DNA of 64,000 nt from Diploscapter coronatus (lineage: Eukaryota; Nematoda; Chromadorea; Rhabditida; Rhabditidae): the NCBI GenBank assembly GCA_964036155.1, contig OZ038422.1, positions 79,383,201 through 79,447,200 on the forward strand, given 5' to 3'. The position numbers and the translations under genes are program-made. The notes under the pieces are model-generated. The model made no database searches. It saw only the letters and a list, made by a program, of their open reading frames with translations, and was not told the origin of the DNA. Below are positions 31,797-42,200 of the stretch, piece by piece. Positions within the stretch are counted from its first letter, which is position 1. The number at the start of each line of letters is the position of its first letter.

Positions 31797-34700
31797 ATGA
31801 CCGAAGTCAAGGTCCGCCTCAAGCTTATAGATGACAATGCTGCCGAAAATATGGTCTTAGCACCTGTTGTTCCAAATGGAATGACGCTTGATAAACTAAT
31901 CGAAGAAAATATTGCGAATGCTGGATGGTCGGGCAGGAATCTGGTTGTCAAATCAGCTCGAATGCACGATAAAGACTTCAATGAATATGTTGATGTGATT
32001 AAGCCATACAATTCTCTGACTTTATCCCACATGCAACGATTCGAAGTACATCTAAACAAAGCCGTGAGTGAATAGTCATTACCAGTCATAATGAGCAATA
32101 TAGCATGTAAATAATTGCATTTAAGAAAAGCACAGAGAGGACAAAAGTTTTTAGTCACTTTCATATTCAATTTGACTTCGGTTCTGACTTCTGCACTTAT
32201 CGGATTGAGCTGAAGCTATGAATACTTACATTTCTTACATATGTTTTATGCATGCAAAATTTCGGCTCAATCCGATAACTGTAGATGGCAACTCTTATAA
32301 GTGAAAATTGATACAAATATGAGAGGTGATCCAATACTTTTATCTGCTACTGTACCTAAGAATGATGCTGACTAAAACTTTTCTGCACTGTATTTCAACT
32401 TTGATTCATATCTTCATGATATGTATTTCAAACTCGAACGTTAGATGATGCCTGGCATAAGTTTGAACTCTCCATGCAATAATTTAGTAGATCTTCAAGC
32501 AGCAGATGAAAATGCATATTTTAAATTTAGGAGCCTAAAATGGACACGATTTTGGCTGATATTTCGATAAATGAGATTGTTCAGCAGGAGCAGAAACTAG
32601 TGTTGCCTTCCGATTCTACTGTCAATGACTTCATTCTGGCTGTTTCCTCCACATTCTGCAAGGATGCAGCCGATACAACAGTCAATTCCGTCAAATTCTT
32701 CGATTCAGATTTTGATGAATTCATTGACGTTGCGAAACCTTATGAAAATGTTGTTCTCAACTTCCAAAACAGATATGCCATTTCTATTACACGCGTCGAA
32801 ATTCCTACTATACCAAACAGCAATCCACCAGATAAGGAAACAAAAGCAGATGAGGTGAATCATGGTTTTAAAATTGATTAAATATTAATTGCTTGTTTAG
32901 CTTTATGATTGAGTATCATTAAAGACGTATTCCCTGGTTATGAAAATATTCTTTAACTTTTAGAATGTCACTGCCACGAATCTACCGAACGAGAATTTCA
33001 CAAATGCCAACAAGTCAAGCGAAACTGGACAAAATCCAGTTGTACCCGATATTATCAGGTAAGTGATATGCTGAACAATTTGAAATATACATGTGTATAT
33101 ATAGGAGCTATTGCAGAGTCCAACTTGGAGAGGCGATTGAGCGGAAGGCCTTGGGTCGAGTTGGTGAGCTTGGCCAGTTCTACGATGCTCGTACAGGTAT
33201 CATATCATATTCACAGATTATTATTATTTTTTATTAATAATGGATTAAATTTTGTGGCAATATTAGAAACTATACACTTATTAAAGGGGGATTAAAGTTA
33301 ACATCATGTGTTGTGATGATTATGATCTTGATTACAGAGCAGTTCATTCACGGCAAAATTTTCACTGGAAATCTTCCATTCGATGCAGTCAAAGTGACAT
33401 CTACACCTCCAATGGCCCCGCCTAACTTCGAGTGCGTCACAAACGAAACACTACCTGAACGACTTGAAAAGCTCCATGTTGAACCCGACTTAAAGGTAAT
33501 TATATATTATTTGTCAAATATTTACAATGGAACATTCAAAATAGTTTTAACATTGATTAACTAATCACGCTTTAGGCAAGCATCATCTGTGAAATGGTCG
33601 ATGTAAGTGGTCACGCTGAATATCTTCTATCTGACACTGGAAAAGCTGGTGAAGCAAGCTCGACTCTGATTTACGTAAAACCGATGAAGGTTAGTGACAA
33701 ATTAATTAATTTTTATAAAATTCCAAGAATTGCTATTGATTTACACATTTTCAATATGGTAAAATGATATCTGTAGTCTTATTGTCTAGTTTATCAATAC
33801 TAATTCTATTCTCAATTCCAGAACGAGATGATCAAATTCGACAATCCCGCCGTTGCCTCTATGATCTCCCCCAACTCAGCCCAGGACATCCCCGAAGCTA
33901 CTCACGTGCTTGTCGGAATTCAATGGGGAATCGTCGCTGCAGTAACTTTGAAGTGCGACAGAACAAACCCGAATGACGTTTCCATTGAGGATGACTTGAA
34001 AGTAGGTTCTTTTAAATACATTTTATCATCTAAGAAGAAGTTTCTTCTGAAATAGGCAGATGAACTATCGACATTCACGATATACAATTTTTTTTTTCAA
34101 ATATCACTATTAGAAGCTTCTCAGCGAAGAAATAGCTTTGATTTTGACCCCGAACAGCTCTGATAGCGGTGCATCGAATGCTATCTTTTGTAGTTAAACA
34201 AGCACTAATTTCCAGGCAAAATTGTCGCATATAAGAACGAGTGCAACTGACCAGGGATTTGTTCGCTTTAATACGTCAAGTCGTTCTCGAGATTTTCGCT
34301 TCGAAATCTTCATCGATAAGTCATTAAAACGAGAAGATGGTCCAAGAACTCTGGACGAAGTGCCTTCCTATCTGAAGCGACTACCAGCTACAGCTGCTAC
34401 AGTTAATGGAGGAAGAGGAATCCCAATTTCTTACACATTTCTGCCCCTGTCCACTTTCCAACATCATCTCGCATCAATCGATCTTAACAACCAAATTGTC
34501 AGGACAATAGATGAGGGATTAATTGACGTAATCGCTCAAATGCTAGAAGGGATAAACCAGAACTTACATCTGTTGGGCAACATTTTATCGAAATTCCAAG
34601 AATACTCCTATTGCATTCCTAAAGAACCCATAGAAACGATTCATCAGTACTGCCAAGCTGTTCAGGACTACAAGTCGAATTTAAGAACACAACTTTACCA

Positions 34701-37386
34701 AATCATTGTCGATATTCGTAGCGAGAAACCTGATTCGCATCAACGACTTGGCGAAATCATGAATGAATATCATCAACATCCAGCCTCTCCAACCAATTTT
34801 AACTCAGTTATCGAACCATTCGCACCTTTGAATGAGAAAATCGACTTCGTATCCCGTCTTATTCATCAGGGGGTGATTTATGTGAATAAAGATGGTACAG
34901 TCGATAGAATACGAGAAAAGGATAGATTTGATGAGTGCTACATCTTCTTCTGTGAATGGAACAACGCCGCAGATATTCAAGGGAACAGTTGGTACTTCAA
35001 TGCCCTGGCAAATAATCGCAAATGTGCATGTCTTTTCGTTGATAGTAATATTCAGCCTGAAATCGCAGAAAAGGAGGGCGTGCCAGCTGGAAATCGTATC
35101 TGTTTGTACAACAACAAAACATACGAGTCAATGAACTACTATGGCGACTATCTTGAAGATCAAAATAAATGCTACGTCAAGTGCATTATGAACCGAGCCA
35201 GCAGCTCAAAGTTGGATATGTCGAGCAGACGCGTGGATTTCGATCTGAAATGTCCACAATCAATGAAAGGCGATTTCTGCTCGAAGGACATCAGAGAGTG
35301 GTACTGTGCCGACTGCAGGGAAAGACTCCAGTACGACTTCAAGGATAACTTCCACTGCGAATGTGGTCATGCACCAATCAATACGTTCCTGTTTCGCTGC
35401 TCTGATCCGAATCATAAAGTTGGCTTTATTGGATTCGATGATAAATACATTTCTTCGCTCGTCAGTAAGATTCAGCCTTACAAAGAAATCAACATCTTGA
35501 TTCTTGGAGAAACAGGCGTGGGGAAAAGTACCTGGATAAACGGACTCTCCAACTACTTGACGTATTCGACCATGGAAGAAGCAGAGCATGGCAAGCAAAT
35601 CTACCTGGTGCCTTCACAATTCACCATTACCGATTCAAATCAAAGACTAAAGAAAATAACCGTCGGAAAATCGGAGAATGAAACACACGAAGACGGCGCC
35701 TCTTCGACACAACACCCAAAGAGCTATGTATTCAATGTTGGAAAGAAATCGGTCAGACTCATCGATACGCCGGGAATTGGGGACACTCGAGGTGCAGATG
35801 TTGACAACAAGAATTTCGCTGAAATTCTCAAGTACATAGCTCAATTTGAAGAAATTCACGGAATCTGCATTCTCCTAAAGCCAAACAACGCCAGGCTGAA
35901 CCTAACGTTCCGCTACTGCATTAGCGAATTGCTGACTCATCTCGACGCTACTGCGGCAGCAAACATTGCATTCTGCTTCACCAATGCACGAGGGACTTTC
36001 TATCGTCCCGGCGATACAATGCCAGCATTGATTGCTTACCTTGAGAAGCTCAAATCGGACCAGGGAGTGGAAATATCGACAAAGGCGGACAGAGTGTACT
36101 GCATGGACAATGAATCGTTCCGTTTCCTGTGCTGTTTGCATGCTGGCGAATACTTCAGCCCTGAAGAAAAGAAGAATTTCGAGCAGAGCTGGAATATTTC
36201 CGTTCAGATGACTAATCGATTATTGGACCACTTTGAAAATCATGTTCAACCACATATCGTCGCAAAAACAGTGAGTCTGAATTCAGCACGTGATCTAATC
36301 CTGACTCTCGCAAAACCACTCGCCGACATTAGTCAGATCATACAGGACAACATCACTGTCATGAATGAAAAAGCTGAACAAATTCAAACCTTAAATGTGA
36401 AGAAAGACGATCTCATGAAGAAATTGATGATTCCTCAAATTGGATTACAGCCAAAACAACTGGATTTTCCACAAACAGTCTGCACAGGAGTGAATTGCAT
36501 TGAGACGGCGACGTTGCCAAACTCAGAGACCCAAAAGACGATATACAAGACTATCTGTCATGATCACTGCTATCTTCATGACGTGATACCTGAAATTGTA
36601 CCAAATGTTTCTTTACAAGAATGCGAGGTAATGGACTATACAACTCTGAATTGCATAAACTGCAAATGCCCATGGTCCTTACACATGCATACAACCTATA
36701 CGCAGGAGAAGATTGAAACTCTGGTGGAAGATCCTGAAATTCAAAAGAAATTGAAAAACACGAACAGCGATAAAGAGAAGCAGGAAATTATCATCCAAAC
36801 CTATAAAGATCGAATAAATAAGTATAAGGCAGAACAATCAGCCATCGATGAGGCTTGTGCCAAATTTGCTGCTTTCTTGAAAAAACATGCTATCATCGCG
36901 TACAATGATGCTATCGAGGAGTATTTGAAGTTCAACATTCGTGAAGCCGAACGAGTTACTGGAAACACAGGGAGCAAGAAGAGTAGCAAGAAAGTGGAAC
37001 GATTGGAGCAGCAGTTGAAACAATACATGGAGAAGAAACGAATACTATCCAGCCAGCTCGAAAATGGAACGGCACAGCTCATCGATGCATCGGATATTCA
37101 ACGAATTCAAAAGAAATTAGAAAAGCTTGAGCTCACGGGCCCGAATATCAAGCTTCTGTTTGATGCAACAATTAATGGGAAAGAAGTCAATCTCGTGCAG
37201 CAGGAGTTATATTTCAACAAGGCCTCTTATCAGAAGAAGAGACGATCTCGCAGACCCTATTTACCTCCGACTGGGTACGACAGCAGTGACAACGGAAATG
37301 AAACTGATTCTGAAGGAAAGAATAAAGATAAGGGAAAATCAAAGCTCCAGAAGGCAAAGGATTGGGCTACGGGATTTTTTAATTAG
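31797..37386 (+). CDS. Multidomain protein: two ubiquitin-like repeats, stonustoxin-like MACPF region, AIG1-type GTPase
   Basis: Predicted 1462 residues from eight exons: 31797-32063, 32531-32854, 32964-33058, 33117-33196, 33338-33495, 33576-33689, 33822-34001 and 34216-37386; every junction is in phase. The first two exons encode similar ubiquitin-like domains (compare DFNEYVDVIKPY with DFDEFIDVAKPY). From about residue 240 comes a region like the perforin-type core of the stonustoxin (SNTX) family, recognised by ALGRVGELGQFYDARTEQF. A Cys-rich zinc-finger-like segment follows (CSKDIREWYCADC, residues about 760-810). Then comes a GTPase of AIG1/IAN type with P-loop GETGVGKST (near 837) and DTPGIGDT (near 923). 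A second Cys/His cluster (CINCKCPWSLHMH), a coiled coil and a Lys-rich end complete it. No signal peptide is present, so it is probably cytosolic. A toxin role should not be inferred from the family name. Exon 8 (3171 bp) is uniquely long here. Confidence 0.8.
32198..32278. repeat. Foldback element in intron 1 of the MACPF-GTPase gene
   Basis: TTATCGGATTGAGCTGAA at 32198-32215 pairs with TTCGGCTCAATCCGATAA at 32261-32278 (one wobble pair, G·T, in 18 positions). Probably a small MITE remnant. Confidence 0.6.
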
Positions 37387-38366
37387 CATTGATCTATGTA
37401 TTCCTCGATTTTTAGCTATATTTTGATAACTTTTTATTCTGTATTATTTAATTTTGTATTTTAGTTAGTTGCTTGAAATGAACCGAATTCTAAAGTGGCG
37501 TATATGCATTCTTTTTTTTTTATTTCTTTTAACAATCATATCGTTATGCATCCTGTTTTGTAAAAAATGCTTCAATAAATTGATTATTTAGATATCTTCT
37601 TTTTAATGAATAAACGAAATAAATAGAAATCATTTTAGTCGGAGTAATTGGTACCCGCTAGGATTTGTAAAATATTTCCTTTTAAAATAAGAAAAAAGTG
37701 AAAATTGCATGAGCAAACTAAATTACTGTCGAAAGCTGCCTATTGTGCGTCTTTCGTAAAAAGTGCGCATTGTGGTCACTGAGAGCAGCGCACTCGCGAG
37801 AGAAGCTAGCACCCACGAGGCACCCGCAAATGGCGCGCGCCACTTTAGGATGGCTCGCGGGTTCACTGCTCTCAGTGAAGTGCAAAGGTGAACATGTTAG
37901 AGCATGCATGATTATGAAAATCTTTCTTTAGTTTTTGAGCTGTTCATTTTTTAAATAAAATACATGACTTATTGTCTATTTCAAAAGTAATTTTGAAGAT
38001 ATTTTGAGATTTTCATAGATTAGTTGTTGTCCGTCGTTCAGTTATCCCTTGCAGGATATCCAGGAAGCACCACGAGGAGGTAGACGAACTTCGTTTTCCG
38101 CCACACAATCACATACACACACACCCCGAAAAAAGAATGAGTTTATTATAATTTTGATAATGATATCATTTGAGTCAAAATTTTAATTTTATTTTTTCTT
38201 CATAAGCTTTATTCATATCCCAGTCAACCTCTCTTTATAAAAATTTCGCCCTGAAATCAATTTCCTATATCAACTTGGGGATCCTAATTATTATTACCAA
38301 AATTCTTCTTATCCACGCAATTCTTTTATTGTGCATAATTTTCTCTACGCCCACGTATCTTAACCC
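37387..38366. other. Intergenic region with GC-rich palindrome and a (CA)n run
   Basis: About 980 bp between two converging genes. It holds the MACPF-GTPase 3' UTR, a palindromic element at 37773-37880, and a short CA repeat near 38111-38125. A GC-richer stretch at 38040-38105 has open frames on both strands but no supporting splice sites or similarity, so it is not called a gene. Confidence 0.5.
37773..37880. mobile_element. GC-rich imperfect palindrome (foldback element)
   Basis: TCACTGAGAGCAGCGCACTC then GCGAG on the left is mirrored by CTCGCGGGTTCACTGCTCTC then AGTGA on the right, with a GC-rich centre (GGCGCGCGCC). It is far richer in G+C than its surroundings. Both strands give similar translated frames because of the symmetry, so these are not genes. 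Confidence 0.6.
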
Positions 38367-38688
38367 TTACAAAATGGCATCTTTTGAACTCGTATTGCTT
38401 TCTGAAAGTTCGATCGATCTCACCATTGCAGATTTGTGTCCTTTTCTGGACTGATCAGAGGACCGTTCACTTGAGCTGCTCGAAGACGAGGAGCGCGGTT
38501 TTGGAGGCGCAGTTGGTGGAGGCTGAAATAAATTGCCTAGATAATCTTTCCATCTACATTTGGGCGTATGTTTCAGATTGTACAGAAAAGTTGGCACTAA
38601 ATTGGGTATGGAACAGCAATCTTCTTATCTTTATTTTCGGCAACCTGGTCCAAAGACCAGACGGCTTCTTGTCACGCTTGTCTTCCAT
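38367..38688 (-). CDS. Putative small Ser/Pro-rich protein, unrecognised
   Basis: A two-exon model. The first exon starts at 38688 (MEDKRDKKPSGLWTR) right after an acceptor-like ACCAG. The last exon, opened by TTTCAG near 38525, encodes a Pro-rich then poly-Ser stretch (PPPTAPPKPRSSSSSSSSER) and ends NTSSKDAIL before a stop at 38367. The donor of exon 1 is uncertain: GT at 38666 would put exon 2 in another frame, while a later GTACAA donor keeps the Ser-rich frame. No family is recognised. It follows XPF on the same strand and could be a downstream operon gene or an extra exon set. Low confidence. Confidence 0.35.
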
Positions 38689-39267
38689 CGCTGCTGCACT
38701 GGTAATAATGATCAAAATTTAGATTTTGAAAATTATTACATGAATGCAAATTTTTCAATTTCACTATGCACTACACGAATTGCCCTTTTTCACGGTATAA
38801 ACAATGGACGAGAAAAGAAAAAAAGCAAAGTATGCTAAATTTGAAATAAGATCTTGTTTTTTATTATTATTACTAAAAGAAAATCAGAAACTTGTTAAAG
38901 ACGTTATCATCTTTTGGAAAAATCATCCAATTTTTGAAGAAATACATTCGCTCTCATCTGAAACTTGATATGAATGTCATTTTAATTTTTAACAAAAAAT
39001 ATCTGTTAAAATAATTTTATTTTTCCAGAGGTTTCAGCGATCGCGGCGAATCCCGTGGCAGATAAAGAAATTGATAATGTCGGATATGGTTCACGCTATT
39101 AAGCGTTTTTAATTGATTTTAGAATGAATAAAAAATGAAATCGAACTTTATTTGTGCATTTTCAATAAGATATGAAAAGTTTAAAAATTCTCACATCTTT
39201 TTTTTAATGAAAAAAAAGTAAATTTGAGATCAAAATATCTTCTCTTAGCAAATCGATATTCAAAAGC
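38689..39267. other. XPF 3' flank
   Basis: A 579-bp AT-rich stretch downstream of the XPF stop codon. Repeat family A copy 2 fills 39056-39237, just 31 bp from the stop, so it is probably part of the XPF 3' UTR. No coding exon is seen. Confidence 0.5.
39056..39237 (+). repeat. Dispersed repeat family A, copy 2
   Basis: Matches 31191-31375 over nearly its whole length with scattered substitutions, in the same orientation. It starts at a shared GCAGATAAA in both copies and ends near GATCAAAA. Confidence 0.75.
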
Positions 39268-42200
39268 TCAGCTTCCACTGCTGAAATCAAAAGTGGCGAG
39301 GAGGGAAAGTCGGTCGGCGTGCGGAGGTCCAACGGCCGACTGAAGTTGCTGCGGATTTCTAGTGAACAGTTCGTACAGGTTGTGGATCTGAAAAATAGAA
39401 GTTGGATGAGTTTTAAAACTATTTTTACAAACATGAACAATTTGAAACTTCAACGACTTTTCAAGATGATAATTATGCCGTTCTTCTAACATTCGATCTT
39501 TCAGCATTATTTGAAACTTTCAAAAATATTAATTTGATGCTATCGAGGAGAAGTGCATGAACTTCGACCTCGGTAGGTTTTTTTGTTAGAAATTTCTACT
39601 GCAACTTAGAAAATTTTCAAGTCGAAACTTCGTACATCTCTGAATCGAGGTTGAATTCGAAATCGAACATTTTTGGAGATAAAATCGTAATCGATTTTTA
39701 AAATATCAAAATCGTCTCGCCCCCGAGTGGAATGAAAAAATGCAGCGAACCTTTCCGCCAGTCATGATCTTCTCGACATCGCCCTTGCCCATTCGAGGCA
39801 GTGCAGCTGTCAGATGTCGCAGCATCACTGCATTCGGTCTGACCTTCTTTGACGTCGTCGTCGTCGATTCAGAAGCTGATGACGTCGAGGCCTGGTTGGG
39901 ATCTTGCTGACTGCCTCAAATGTCAAGATCATTCCATATTTTACTCGAACACAGATCACTCAGGTTTATCACTTCATGAATGCTAGCTTTCTTTACGGAA
40001 AATTGTGAAACAAATTGAAATAGCAGAAACGTTCGTATCTTTCAAAGTTTCGGATTTGTATGATCATATCAGAGAGAAAAGTAAGCCAAATAATGGATAT
40101 TGGAATGACGACTGCAATCTATCCAAACCGTAATTTTCTTGATAGCCTCTAAAATGCTTACTTTCGCCGAGCTCATCGCTCTTCAGTGAAATCGCCTTTT
40201 CCAAGTCTGGCTCTGGCTCAGTTAGCTGAAAAATAATCGTTTTTAATGAAGAGCGCGGAGAGTAGCCTTGAGTTCGATGAAGTATTCCGCGGAGTTGGCT
40301 GGGGACAAGGACCAGATGAAGCGGAGATCGGGCGAGTTGCGCACGAGTGAGCACAGAAGACGACGGATCTCTCGACAGCTACGACTCAGCTCGCCCTAAA
40401 AAATAGCTGTCTGTTTGCAAAAGCGGGTAACTCAATGGAACATTGAAAATTAACAACTTTAAAGATATGTAGCTTTCTTGAAACATCTATTAGTTTTTGA
40501 AAAGAAAACTAATTAGAAAACATTATGACATCGGTTTGAAATATCGCTTTTGAAACATATTTGTAGAAATTCGGATAAAAGTATTGGAAAATCATAATCA
40601 CAAAACTTGATGATATTTTTAAAAATGGAATGTTTGCAATAAATCTCTTTCGTACCTGAAACGGCCCTCCGTTGACGAGTTTGGTTTCGAATTTCTGGTT
40701 GGATTCGATGAGGAGAATCGCATTCTTGTAATGACGCAGCATCTAAAAATTTGCATTTTCTTTGAAAACAATGATTTTTCAACCTGTTCAGACTGTTTGA
40801 AGACCCTCGAAGACTGCAATGATTGCGTCAGATCGTCGAGGGCTTTGCGCTCCACCGCGATATTTGGTGACAGAATGTAATCGCCAACCTAAAGTGATTG
40901 CTTTCAAAGGAAATCTGCACTTTTGGCAACTACATAATAAAATTTTTCACTTAGTTAGGAAAGGTTAGGGTTGGTCTTAATCCGCTGCACCATTTCGTGC
41001 TACATGAAGAAATTTTTCCTAGTCATATTATAAACAATGTTATAAGAAGATGGTTTGTCAAATTTTCAGAAACGGAGCCGAACTGATATTTTCACGTATT
41101 CATGATTGCGAGATGACAAATAATCAAATTTACCATTTGCTTTAAATTTCGAAAATCTCACTTCAAGCGTAGCAGCAGTCACATCGAATCCTTGCTTGTA
41201 GAGAACCGTAGGCAACTCGCTGTTGAATTCACGCATATCGACAATTATCTTAAAGTTTCGATTTTAGAGAGAAAATAGTAAAGTTTGAGACTTACCTTCG
41301 GCCTCTGGTCTTCTTCTTCATCCTCGTCCACCCGATTCCTCATATCTCGAGTCGAGGCCAGCTTTCGAGGCATTTCACGACTCGTGTCATACTCGCGAGG
41401 GATCAGAAGGGCCTGAATTATAAAGGCACGTTTTTAATTCATCTTGAGAACGCGAATAATATTTATTAAAGTTAAGGCTAGCTTCAAGAAAAAGTTATGA
41501 TAGCCCATATGGTCCTCATCGTAGTTGCTGGTTTAGATTTTGAAAAAAAAATCTGAAAATTACCTCATTTTCCTTGAAGAGAAAGTCGAAGCACTCGTTT
41601 TCCTTGCTGACCGAGTCCAAATAGCGACTTTCTTCTGTGGAATCCTTGTACTGCAGGCAATAGATTTGACGGTAGTGCTCGGGGTGGGTTGCGTGGAAAA
41701 TCTGGAGATGTTTCAAAAGTGGCTTTTATAATACCCCGAAGGTCAATGAATTTAAAAATGGATAAAACGATATGGAGAGGGTAGGATTAGGGTAAATTTA
41801 GTATCAAAATGATCAGCACATCGAAATGCTAAATTTAACCTATCCAGCCCTACCTCTAGTCATATTTCAGTTTTCTTGTCCTTCAAGGTATTATAAAAGC
41901 CTAAAAACAAATTTAATGAAAAAACCTAGTAATGAGGAAAGGAAAAGAACTGTTGATTGTGAATTTAATATTTTTACTCATTTGAATAAAGAATGTGCCA
42001 TTCAAAGTCCAATTGTTTGGAAAAAAAACTGAAGAAAATCTTGTTCAACCAACCTCAATCTGCCTGGTGGTAAGCAGCGACAAGTTGTAGAGAATGATAG
42101 CCGTCGGCTTGAATTGCTCGAGGACGCCATACATTGAATATCGCTCCCCTTGAGGCACGATAACTAAAGGGATCTGAAGTTTGCCTTTCAGAATTGATCT

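Noticed and set aside
31797..32075. A stand-alone 92-codon ubiquitin-like gene
   Set aside because: A GTGAGT donor precedes the stop and leads in frame to the similar exon at 32531.
34222..37386. The 1054-codon open frame as a complete intronless gene starting at its own ATG
   Set aside because: The ATG lies only two codons after a TTTCCAG acceptor, and seven upstream exons join to it in phase with a coherent SNTX-like domain.
37743..37931. Similar open frames on both strands near 37.8 kb
   Set aside because: They are mirror images caused by the palindrome and have no splice signals or recognised domain.
38040..38105. Short GC-richer coding-like stretch downstream of the MACPF gene
   Set aside because: A 20-residue frame exists on each strand but there is no supporting exon partner or family resemblance.
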